From contig JAEWEX010000144.1 in assembly GCA_023389135.1 (NCBI GenBank), positions 1 to 7,022 of the forward strand: 7,022 nt of DNA, in the 5' to 3' direction. Position numbers and translations under genes: made by a program. Numbering within the stretch: the first letter of the stretch is position 1; each line of letters opens with the position of its first letter. Of this stretch, positions 1-5,320 are shown in pieces. Origin of the DNA: Pseudomonadota bacterium (GTDB lineage: Bacteria > Pseudomonadota > Alphaproteobacteria > Rhizobiales > Methylopilaceae). Below the pieces are notes generated by a model that did no database searches, had not been told where the DNA came from, and was given only the letters and a program-made list of their open reading frames with translations.

Positions 1-303
1 GTCGTGGACCAGGAACTCGCCCTCCCCATACGTCATGTGTGCGGTCTCGCCGGGGCGGTAGTCGCGCTCGACCGGGGAGGCGCCGTTCAGCCGCGACGCG
101 GCGCGGCCGGCGGTCAGGCATGTCCAGGAATAGTCCAGCACATGCCGGTGGAAGCCGATGCGCTCGCCCGGCCTCAGCCGGATGTACCACACCCGGGTGC
201 GTTCGCCCTCGGAAACGAGGATGTGGCCGACGCAGGGGTTGAACCGGTTCGCCTCGAACTCGCGGGCGAGCTCCGGAGACATGTCGGAAGGTGTCTCGGC
301 CAT
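1..303 (-). CDS. Small cupin-fold protein, C-terminus cut off by the window edge
   Basis: An open frame of 101 codons runs from an ATG at 303 to base 1 without a stop, so the 3' end lies outside the window. The start is supported by AAGGAG nine bases upstream. The protein looks like a single-domain cupin: residues 46-54 (G-E-R-I-G-F-H-R-H) match the first half of cupin motif 1 (G-x5-H-x-H), and P84-G85 followed by H89 resembles motif 2. His52, His54 and His89 are the likely metal ligands. The glutamate expected three or four residues after His54 is absent (Tyr58-Ser59 there), so the metal site may be three-His or non-catalytic. No signal peptide or membrane segment is visible. It is the last visible gene of the EthD-PRISE-YciI-cupin run, 44 bases after the YciI stop. 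Cupins of this size can be isomerases, dioxygenases or plain binding proteins; the reaction cannot be assigned. An alternative ATG at 282 would remove seven residues. Confidence 0.75.
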   Translation of the reverse strand, partial: MAETPSDMSPELAREFEANRFNPCVGHILVSEGERTRVWYIRLRPGERIGFHRHVLDYSWTCLTAGRAASRLNGASPVERDYRPGETAHMTYGEGEFLVHD

Positions 304-325
304 GTCGGTCTGCTCCTTCGCTGGC

Positions 326-343
326 GCCGCGGCGGACCGCGGC
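326..343 (-). other. Intercistronic GC hairpin between the yciI-like and cupin genes
   Basis: Two CCGCGG copies at 327-332 and 337-342, extended by one G-C pair, form a 7-bp perfect stem around a 4-base loop. In the leftward transcript the loop reads UCCG, which belongs to the UNCG tetraloop class. It lies between the TAG of the YciI-like gene (348-350) and the Shine-Dalgarno sequence of the cupin. No run of U follows, so it does not look like an intrinsic terminator. A processing or mRNA-stability element that sets the relative level of the cupin is possible, but high GC makes short hairpins common by chance. Confidence 0.35.
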
Positions 344-347
344 CCGG

Positions 348-653
348 CTACAGATTGTGCATGTTGTTCTCGAAATTGAAGAAGGCCTTGCGCCAGCGGG
401 TCGCGACGATGCGCTCCGGCAGCCCGTTCAGGGTGAACGGGTCCTGGGCCACGAAGGCCTCGGCCTCGCCGCGCGTCTCCACGTCGACGATGTAGATGGT
501 GCCAGTCATGGTCTCGCCATCGTCGGAAAGCTTGGCGCCCGCCCCCAGCAATCTGGAAGTATTCGCCTCAAGGAACGCGATGTGCTGGGGCCTGATCCGC
601 ATCCTGAGCTCCAGGCTGTCGGGCCTGTCCCAGGTTTCTACCACGTAGGGCAT
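348..653 (-). CDS. YciI-like (YCII domain) protein
   Basis: This 101-residue protein has the size and layout of the YciI family, a ferredoxin-like alpha+beta fold related to muconolactone isomerase-type and EthD-type dimeric barrels. The conserved putative active-site pair is present: His24 in R-P-Q-H-I-A-F-L and Asp71 in A-Q-D-P-F, followed by W87-R88 near the end of the domain. Known relatives include stand-alone YciI and the dehydrochlorinase TftG, and most members have no established reaction. The ATG at 653 is preceded by GGAG with a six-base spacer, and this Shine-Dalgarno sits just after the stop of the upstream dehydrogenase, so translation is probably coupled (12 bases between genes). 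It is cytoplasmic, with no signal or membrane segment. In this operon a lyase, isomerase or dehalogenase-like step on the product of the PRISE enzyme is plausible but is inference. Confidence 0.85.
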   Translation of the reverse strand: MPYVVETWDRPDSLELRMRIRPQHIAFLEANTSRLLGAGAKLSDDGETMTGTIYIVDVETRGEAEAFVAQDPFTLNGLPERIVATRWRKAFFNFENNMHNL

Positions 654-665
654 GGCGCTCTCCGG

Positions 666-1718
666 TCAGGGGACGATCTTCATCCGCCGCAGTTCCTCGA
701 AGTGACCGAGGAACATCTTCTGGCTGTCGATGAATTCCATGAAGCCGAACTCGCGGCACTTGGTGGTGTCGGACATCACGTCCCAGTCGTTGGAAAAGGC
801 GTAGTTGGTGAAGTGCCAGTTGGCCAGGCGCGACACGGGGTTGGGCTTAAGTCCATGCTCGCGGACGATCTCGTCCCATACATGGTCTCGACTTTCCATG
901 AACTTCGGCATGTCCGTGGTTTCCACGCCGCCGGGCGCCATGCCGAAATGTTCGGCGAATGCGGGCCACAGGTTCTGGTAGCGGAAGAAGTCGCCGTTGG
1001 TGACGTTGAAGGCCTCGTTGGCGCAGGCCGGGTTGGTCGCCATCCAGACCATGGCGCGCGCAAGAAGACCCGAATCCGTTGCCTGGTAGATGGATGTGAA
1101 GGCGCCCGGCTTGCCCGGCCAGAACAGCGGCATGCCGTGCTTCTTCAGGATCGCGGCGTAGACGCAGATCATCGAGATGATGTTGAGCGGATTGCCCAGC
1201 GCATAGCCGCAGATCACATGCGGGCGCGCCGCCGACCAGGACCATGACTTGCCCTGCTGCAGCCCGGTCACGAAGTCCTGCTGGTCGTAGTAGAAGTGCG
1301 GCACGGAGATGCGCGGGTCGCTCTCCTTGGCCGGTGTCTTGAAGGGGCCGAGATACTGGCCGTAATACTTGGTGCCTTGCAGCAGGCAGATGTGCTGGAG
1401 GTTCTTCGCATTGCGCTCCACCACCGACAGCGCGTTGCGCGCCATGGCGGCGTTGGGCGCCCGCGTCTTGGCGAAGTCGGGATTGTCCCAGTACGCGGTG
1501 TAGAACACGTGGGTCACGTCGGCGAGGGGGGCGAGCCCCGCCTCGCAGCTCGCCGGGTCCATCAGGTCGACGGACACGAACTTCGCCGCCGTGTCGAAAT
1601 ACGGGGCGTTGCGCGATACGCCGATGACGTTCCAGTCGGGCTGGCTCTCGAGGTGGGAGACGATCGCGCGCCCGGACACGCCGGTCGCGCCGATCACAAG
1701 CGCGGTCTTCCTGGTCAT
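666..1718 (-). CDS. PRISE-family NAD(P)H-dependent enone reductase (SDR, progesterone 5-beta-reductase/iridoid synthase type)
   Basis: This 350-residue protein is an atypical short-chain dehydrogenase/reductase. Residues 10-16 (G-A-T-G-V-S-G) form the glycine-rich Rossmann loop, and Ser35-Arg36 after the second strand suggests NADPH preference. It lacks the classical Y-x3-K motif and has PRISE signatures instead: G-T-K-Y-Y-G at 115-120 with putative catalytic Lys117, L-G-P-F at 123-126, and F-Y-Y-D at 142-145 with putative catalytic Tyr (143 or 144). Later landmarks also resemble plant progesterone 5-beta-reductases: C-V-Y-A-A-I around 210, N-E-A-F-N-V-T-N-G-D, V-W-D-E-I-V-R-E-H-G-L and the tail M-K-I-V-P. 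Plant members reduce activated C=C bonds of enones and enals; bacterial substrates are largely unknown. The ATG at 1718 overlaps the TGA of the EthD gene by one base (TGATG), so translation is coupled. Family assignment is firm; the substrate is not known. Confidence 0.9.
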   Translation of the reverse strand: MTRKTALVIGATGVSGRAIVSHLESQPDWNVIGVSRNAPYFDTAAKFVSVDLMDPASCEAGLAPLADVTHVFYTAYWDNPDFAKTRAPNAAMARNALSVVERNAKNLQHICLLQGTKYYGQYLGPFKTPAKESDPRISVPHFYYDQQDFVTGLQQGKSWSWSAARPHVICGYALGNPLNIISMICVYAAILKKHGMPLFWPGKPGAFTSIYQATDSGLLARAMVWMATNPACANEAFNVTNGDFFRYQNLWPAFAEHFGMAPGGVETTDMPKFMESRDHVWDEIVREHGLKPNPVSRLANWHFTNYAFSNDWDVMSDTTKCREFGFMEFIDSQKMFLGHFEELRRMKIVP

Positions 1719-2443
1719 CAGTGCTTCTTCCCTGCAAGCAGTGCCGCCGGCTGGACGTGCTCGGGCGGGGCCACGACGATGTTCTCGTTTAGGAGGATGG
1801 TCTCGCGGGAGCCGCCGGCCACCAGAGCGGCGAGGGCGTCGGAGCCCTCCAGCCGCCCGGCCGCCCGGCGCAGCGCGTCGGCGTCGGGGTACCAGGCCTC
1901 CAGCATGGCGTCGAAGCAGGCCTCGCTCTCGAACAGGTCGAGCGCGCCGCTGACGCCTGAATTGAGCTGCTGGCCCGCCTCGTCGACGCACAGGCGCACG
2001 GCGGCGGCGTCCAGCGCCGCGCGCAGCGCCGCATCGTCGGCGGCGGCCATGCGGGCGACGAAGCCGGCCCGGCTCTCGCCCCCGGGCCGCTTGATGCCGA
2101 CCAGCAGCTTGAACGGCCGTGCGGCGCCGTCCGACGGCCGCTCGATCCAGCGCTCGGAGACCAGAAGGTGGTCGCGGCGGCCGAGATACTGCTTGGCGTC
2201 GTTGGAGCCGTTGCGGCCGATGTCGGTGGCGTAGGACCATTGCGCGCTGCGGCGGTCGTCGAACCAGAGCTGGGCGACGCCGTCGGCGGAGGGCTCGCCT
2301 TCCTCGATGGAGAACGACAGCACATAGCCGCGCAGCTTGGGGAATTCGGCCGCGATGGGGGCATGGATGCCGAGCCAGCGCGTCTCGAATTCGGGCCGCG
2401 TCATTCCTTCCCGGCGCTTCAGCACCGTGACGAGCTTGATCAT
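1718..2443 (-). CDS. EthD-domain protein with two tandem dimeric alpha+beta barrel units
   Basis: First gene of the leftward operon, 241 residues. The N-terminal half (about 1-103) is an EthD-type domain: I-K-L-V-T-V-L-K-R-R-E-G-M-T-R-P-E-F followed by W23 and the H27-A-P segment, then a central strand A-Q-L-W-F-D. EthD-like proteins accompany ether-degrading P450s or aromatic/polyketide catabolic enzymes and some are lyases or cyclases. The second half (about 108-225) appears to be a diverged copy: F-K-L-L-V-G-I-K-R-P at 111-120 mirrors residues 2-10, and A-L-D-L-F-E-S at 167-173 mirrors A-Q-L-W-F-D-D. The equivalent of His27 is not evident in the second copy. A single chain with both units could form the barrel without dimerising. 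The ATG at 2443 has AGGGA six bases upstream. Upstream DNA is divergent with the lysR gene, the probable regulator. No signal peptide. The reaction is unknown. Confidence 0.82.
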   Translation of the reverse strand: MIKLVTVLKRREGMTRPEFETRWLGIHAPIAAEFPKLRGYVLSFSIEEGEPSADGVAQLWFDDRRSAQWSYATDIGRNGSNDAKQYLGRRDHLLVSERWIERPSDGAARPFKLLVGIKRPGGESRAGFVARMAAADDAALRAALDAAAVRLCVDEAGQQLNSGVSGALDLFESEACFDAMLEAWYPDADALRRAAGRLEGSDALAALVAGGSRETILLNENIVVAPPEHVQPAALLAGKKH

Positions 2444-2594
2444 GGCATGTCCCTGGCGTCGTCCCTGCGACGCGCGCCGGCATGGGCCGGTCGTTGCTTG
2501 TTTCGGCTGCCGATTATACGGGCGGCATGTTGCGCTTGAAGTCCCCTCCAGGACCCAACATGGTGAGCCCGCCGCAACAATGGGTGTGCTCGCC
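2444..2594. promoter_or_regulatory. Divergent promoter region between the EthD operon and the LysR gene
   Basis: On the leftward strand a perfect TATAAT lies at 2518-2513, about 70 bases before the EthD start; the best -35 candidate with a 16-base spacer is TTCAAG (2540-2535), which is poor. A good -10 with a weak -35 suits an activator-dependent promoter. An imperfect dyad, TTG-aa-GTCC-N6-GGAC-c-CAA, spans 2536-2558 and covers the -35 zone, so it could be a LysR-type binding site, although it does not give the textbook T-N11-A spacing. A GTCCCTG motif is repeated at 2449 and 2461 in the leader. No clear promoter was found for the rightward lysR gene. Confidence 0.4.
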
Positions 2595-3500
2595 ATGCAG
2601 CATGACGACATGAAGATCTATGTGACCGTGGTCGAGCAGAAGAGCTTCGCGGGGGCGGCCCGCCAGCTCGGGCTCACCCGTTCGGCGGTGTCGCGGCGCA
2701 TTGACGGGCTGGAGCGGCGGCTCGGCGTCCGCCTGCTGGAGCGCACCACCAAGCACATCGCGCTGACCGACGCGGGCGACGTGTTCTATGTCCGCGCCAG
2801 CCGCATCATCGCCGACCAGCACGAGGCCGAGCTTGCGGTCAGCCAGTATGGCGCCAAGCCGCTGGGCACGCTCAAGGTGACATGCGCGGTGATGATCGGG
2901 CTGTACAAGGTGATCCCGCATCTGCGCGACTTCATGCGCGAGCACCCCGATCTCGCAATCCAGCTCGACCTGTCCGACACGCAGGATGACCCAAATCTCG
3001 AGCACCACGATGTGGCCATCACTTGGGGGCGGCTGCTGGATTCCTCGCTGATGGCGAGCCGGCTCGCCTCGACGCGGCAGATCATCTGCGCCGCGCCCAG
3101 CTACATCGAGGAGCACGGCCGGCCGGCGAACCCCGCCGAACTGCTGAGCCATAACTGCATCATCCTCAGCGGCTTCGGCTCCACGCAGAACGAGTGGTAT
3201 TTCGAGAACGGCGACGGGGTGGACGTGGTCAAGGTCCGCGGCAACTTCATCGTCAACAGCGGCAACGCCGCCTACCAGGCGTTGCTGGCGGGGCTCGGCA
3301 TCGGCCGGGTCACCGACGTGCGCGGCGGCGAGGACATCCGGGCCGGGCGGCTGGTGGAGGTCCTGACCGAGTTCGAGTGCCGCGACGCCGTCCCGATCTA
3401 CGGGCTCTATCGCGGCCGCAAGATCGTGCCGCCCAAGGTGCGGGCGCTGATCGACTTCCTGAAGACGCGGATGAGCGCCGACCTTCCGATTCGCCGCTGA
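2595..3500 (+). CDS. LysR-type transcriptional regulator
   Basis: A 301-residue protein of standard LysR length. The winged helix-turn-helix is at about residues 6-64: the V-V-E-Q-K-S-F-A-G-A-A-R-Q-L stretch, then S-A-V-S-R-R-I at 30-36, G-L-E-R-R-L-G and L-L-E-R-T-T-K. A linker helix runs to about 90 and the periplasmic-binding-protein-like effector domain from about 92 to 295, including the D-V-A-I-T-W-G segment and the G-L-G-I-G-R turn typical of the family. The ligand is unknown. Three in-frame ATGs (2580, 2595, 2610) and a GTG at 2586 precede the domain, none with a strong Shine-Dalgarno; 2595 is chosen because it leaves the usual short lead before the first helix. The gene is divergent from the EthD-PRISE-YciI-cupin operon, the standard LysR arrangement, so it probably controls that operon and itself. 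Its stop is three bases from the convergent FGE stop. Confidence 0.9.
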   Translation: MQHDDMKIYVTVVEQKSFAGAARQLGLTRSAVSRRIDGLERRLGVRLLERTTKHIALTDAGDVFYVRASRIIADQHEAELAVSQYGAKPLGTLKVTCAVMIGLYKVIPHLRDFMREHPDLAIQLDLSDTQDDPNLEHHDVAITWGRLLDSSLMASRLASTRQIICAAPSYIEEHGRPANPAELLSHNCIILSGFGSTQNEWYFENGDGVDVVKVRGNFIVNSGNAAYQALLAGLGIGRVTDVRGGEDIRAGRLVEVLTEFECRDAVPIYGLYRGRKIVPPKVRALIDFLKTRMSADLPIRR

Positions 3501-3503
3501 TCC

Positions 3504-4430
3504 TCACAGGTCGCGGGCGACGCGGAAGCCCACATGGCCGGTGCCGGTGTCCGCAGGCGAGCCGGTGCGGGCCGCGATGCGGTAGCGGTGGCAGTAGGAG
3601 CGGTGGCACAGATAGGAGCCGCCCTTGAGCACGCGCCAGCCCTGCGCCCGCGCCTCGGCGTCGCGGCGTCGGGCGTCCTTCCTGAGCGAGCGCAGCCGGA
3701 ACGGGTCCGCGCACCACTCCCAGGTGTTGCCCGCCATGTTGAACAGGCCGTAGCCGTTGGGCGTGAAGCTGGCGGCCGGCGCGGTGCCGCCATGGCCGTC
3801 GGCGCGCGTGTCGTGGTCGGGAAACCGCCCCTGCCAGATGTTGCAGGGGAAATGCGCCTCGTCGTCCGGCTCCGCCTCGCCCCAGGGATAGGTGGCGTCG
3901 GCCAGCCCGCCCCGCGCCGCGTGCTCCCACTCCGCCTCGGTGGGCAGGCGGCCCCCGGCCCAGGCGGCGAAAGCGGACGCGTCGCGCCACGAGACGTGGA
4001 CCACCGGGTGGTCCAGGCGCGCGTCGATGGCGGAGCCCGGCCCTTCCGGCCGGTTCCAGCATGCGCCGTCGACGCGCAGCCACCATGGCGCGCCGTCAGA
4101 GGTCGGAGACTGCCGCGGATCGGCGACGAAGGCGTGGAACACCGGGGACCAGCCGAACACCTCCGCCTCGGTGACGTGGCCGGTGGCCGCGACGAAGCGC
4201 GCGAACTGGGCGTTGGTGACGGCGGTGCGCCCGATGGCGAAGGGCTTCAGGTCGACCGTCCGCACGGGGCCCTCGCCATCCATGGGGATCAGCGGACGGT
4301 CTGTGCCGATGCGCGCCGGGCCGCCGGGAATGTCAACGAGGTCCAGGCCGGGCATGGCCGCCGCGGCCGGCGCCGGCCGTGCGGTCGCGGCGCCCGCACC
4401 GTGGCGGGCCGGCGGGCAGCATCCGCTCAT
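3504..4430 (-). CDS. Formylglycine-generating enzyme (sulfatase-activating, SUMF1-type)
   Basis: A 308-residue copper-dependent oxidase that converts the cysteine of the C-x-P-x-R motif in sulfatases to formylglycine. The FGE-sulfatase domain spans about 28-308: I-P-G-G at 34-37, G-R-L-P-T-E-A-E-W-E at 160-169, P-W-G-E at 182-185 and N-M-A-G-N-T-W-E-W-C at 231-240. The catalytic segment G-G-S-Y-L-C-H-R-S-Y-C-H-R-Y-R holds both copper-binding cysteines (Cys275, Cys280) with the exact spacing of human FGE Cys336/Cys341. This separates true FGE from EgtB/PvdO-type relatives, which lack the pair. The N-terminus (1-25) is an Ala/Pro-rich tail starting M-S-G-C-C-P-P-A-R, itself containing a C-x-P-x-R pattern. 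There is no classic signal peptide, so cytoplasmic action is likely. It follows the GntR gene by 7 bases and is probably co-transcribed with it. An alternative start at Met26 (4355) would drop the odd N-terminus. No sulfatase is in the window. Confidence 0.93.
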   Translation of the reverse strand: MSGCCPPARHGAGAATARPAPAAAAMPGLDLVDIPGGPARIGTDRPLIPMDGEGPVRTVDLKPFAIGRTAVTNAQFARFVAATGHVTEAEVFGWSPVFHAFVADPRQSPTSDGAPWWLRVDGACWNRPEGPGSAIDARLDHPVVHVSWRDASAFAAWAGGRLPTEAEWEHAARGGLADATYPWGEAEPDDEAHFPCNIWQGRFPDHDTRADGHGGTAPAASFTPNGYGLFNMAGNTWEWCADPFRLRSLRKDARRRDAEARAQGWRVLKGGSYLCHRSYCHRYRIAARTGSPADTGTGHVGFRVARDL

Positions 4431-4437
4431 GGCGCGG

Positions 4438-5229
4438 TCATTCCACCAGCGAGGAGATCAGCAGCTCCTCGTCGCTCGGGGGCGCCCACAGCAGCTGGTA
4501 GTAGAGCGGCTTTCCCGCCGTATCGACCCCCGTCGCGCGGATGGCGAGCACGCAGGTGTCGTGGTCGATGCCGATCCAGTCCGCGATTTCCTGCGGCGGC
4601 TTCTCGATCCTCATGCGCTGCTGCACCCGGCGGGCATAGGTGCCGAATTCCTCCGCCAGCAGCTTCTTGATGTTGACACCCTCCAGCCGGCGCTTGGGCA
4701 GCGTCAGGAGCCGGCTGAACTGGCGGGCGCCGACATACATGCGGCTCGCCACCTGGAAACGGCCGCCGATCTCGATGGTGCGGTCGAACACCACGACACC
4801 GTCGGTGTCGCGACCCAGCACGTCGGTCCAGGGGCCGGTCTCGGCCGTGCGATGGCGGGCGACGACGCGGGTGTAGACGGGCAGCACGGTGTTGCCGTCG
4901 CGAGGGACGAAGCGGCAATGGAGCGGCTCCTCCATGCGCTTGCGGCGGTCGGCGACGAAGGTGCCGCTGCCCTGCCGGCGGACCACATAGTCCTGGGCGA
5001 CCAGCTCGCGCAGCGCGCGCTGCACGGTGCCGAGGCTGAAGCCGGTGCGTGACGCGATCTCCAGCTCGGGGGGGAGTTGCAGGCCGGGCGGCCAGCGCCC
5101 GGTCTCGATCGCCTCCGCCATGCGGGCGCGCAGATGAGCGTATTTCGCCACGCCGAGCGGCACCGGCGTCGTGGCGAGCGATCCCAGGTCGGCAGAGGAT
5201 TCAGTGTCGGACACGCGAGATCGATCCAT
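4438..5229 (-). CDS. GntR-family transcriptional regulator, HutC subfamily (UTRA domain)
   Basis: A 263-residue regulator. The GntR winged helix-turn-helix is at about 27-94: L-R-A-R-M-A-E-A-I at 33-41, P-P-G-L-Q-L-P-P-E-L-E-I-A at 47-59, L-G-T-V-Q-R-A-L-R-E-L at 66-76 and R-R-Q-G-S-G-T-F-V at 84-92. Residues about 105-258 form the UTRA ligand-binding domain, ending in the typical P-L-Y-Y-Q segment. HutC-type proteins usually repress a catabolic or transport operon until a small ligand binds. The ATG at 5229 has no Shine-Dalgarno, and a plausible promoter lies so close that the mRNA may be almost leaderless; a GTG five codons in (5214) is an alternative. A perfect palindrome 8 bases upstream of the start suggests autoregulation. 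It is divergent from tctBA and upstream of the FGE gene, so it probably controls both. The ligand is not predictable from sequence. Confidence 0.92.
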   Translation of the reverse strand: MDRSRVSDTESSADLGSLATTPVPLGVAKYAHLRARMAEAIETGRWPPGLQLPPELEIASRTGFSLGTVQRALRELVAQDYVVRRQGSGTFVADRRKRMEEPLHCRFVPRDGNTVLPVYTRVVARHRTAETGPWTDVLGRDTDGVVVFDRTIEIGGRFQVASRMYVGARQFSRLLTLPKRRLEGVNIKKLLAEEFGTYARRVQQRMRIEKPPQEIADWIGIDHDTCVLAIRATGVDTAGKPLYYQLLWAPPSDEELLISSLVE

Positions 5230-5230
5230 C

Positions 5231-5265
5231 GGTTGACATAGCTATATAGCTATATCAGGGTTGAC
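5231..5265. repeat. GGTTGAC direct repeat flanking the palindromic operator
   Basis: GGTTGAC occurs at 5231-5237 and again at 5259-5265, 28 bases apart, one copy on each side of the palindrome. Each copy contains TTGAC, so both look like rightward -35 elements: TTGACA at 5233-5238 is a perfect consensus and TTGACG at 5261-5266 is one base off. Neither has a good -10 at 16-18 bases, so their promoter role is uncertain. Confidence 0.5.
5238..5253. promoter_or_regulatory. Perfect 16-bp palindrome, candidate GntR operator
   Basis: The sequence is two tandem copies of ATAGCTAT. Each copy is itself a perfect palindrome and together they make a perfect 16-bp palindrome; a partial third copy (TATAT) follows to 5255. 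The central CTATATAG resembles the T-A-rich core of GntR-family operators. It is the only AT-rich island in this GC-rich intergenic region, lies 8 bases from the GntR start codon and overlaps the best leftward -10 and the TTGACA of the rightward strand. A dimer bound here would block both the gntR-FGE and the tctBA transcripts. Site assignment is by position and symmetry, not by experiment. Confidence 0.7.
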
Positions 5266-5270
5266 GCCAA
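5243..5270 (-). promoter_or_regulatory. Candidate promoter of the gntR-FGE unit
   Basis: On the leftward strand TTGGCG (5270-5265) is followed after 16 bases by TATATA (5248-5243). Transcription would start near 5236, only about 7 bases before the ATG at 5229, giving a nearly leaderless message. That agrees with the lack of a Shine-Dalgarno there. The -10 lies inside the palindrome, so binding of the regulator would occlude it. The boxes are only partial matches. Confidence 0.35.
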
Positions 5271-5284
5271 GTGAGCCTGTCACT
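5270..5284. repeat. Inverted repeat AGTGA-N5-TCACT upstream of tctB
   Basis: A perfect 5-bp inverted repeat with a 5-base spacer lies between the palindromic operator and the tctB ribosome binding site. It could be a second regulator site or a small mRNA stem in the tctB leader. The arms are short, so chance occurrence is possible. Confidence 0.3.
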
Positions 5285-5307
5285 CGCATCAACGAAGCGG
5301 CCCACGC

Positions 5308-5313
5308 GGAGGA
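5308..5313 (+). promoter_or_regulatory. Ribosome binding site that fixes the tctB start
   Basis: GGAGGA with a 7-base spacer precedes the ATG at 5321. This is the strongest Shine-Dalgarno in the window and favours 5321 over upstream in-frame options such as the TTG at 5261. Confidence 0.8.
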
Positions 5314-5320
5314 CACTAGC

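Noticed and set aside
291..1247. A 318-codon plus-strand open frame over the PRISE, YciI and cupin genes
   Set aside because: No recognisable motif, and it is antisense to three genes with clear family signatures and Shine-Dalgarno sequences.
666..2483. A 605-codon minus-strand frame running through the EthD region into the PRISE gene as a possible fusion
   Set aside because: The upstream part is an Arg-rich shadow of the EthD gene in another frame. The PRISE domain begins cleanly at the ATG at 1718, coupled to the EthD stop.
2337..2594. N-terminal extension of the LysR protein back to 2337
   Set aside because: The extension overlaps the EthD gene on the other strand, adds 86 residues before the first helix and has no family match.
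3534..5052. Long plus-strand open frames over the FGE and GntR genes
   Set aside because: They are Arg/Ala/Gly-rich shadows without motifs. The minus-strand proteins carry catalytic and DNA-binding signatures.
5270..5284. AGTGA-N5-TCACT as a CRP-type site
   Set aside because: CRP sites are TGTGA-N6-TCACA. The spacer is one base short and the outer bases do not match, so only an inverted repeat is claimed.
5261..5320. Upstream TTG start for tctB at 5261
   Set aside because: It has no Shine-Dalgarno and overlaps a possible -35 and an inverted repeat. The ATG at 5321 has a near-perfect GGAGGA at ideal spacing.
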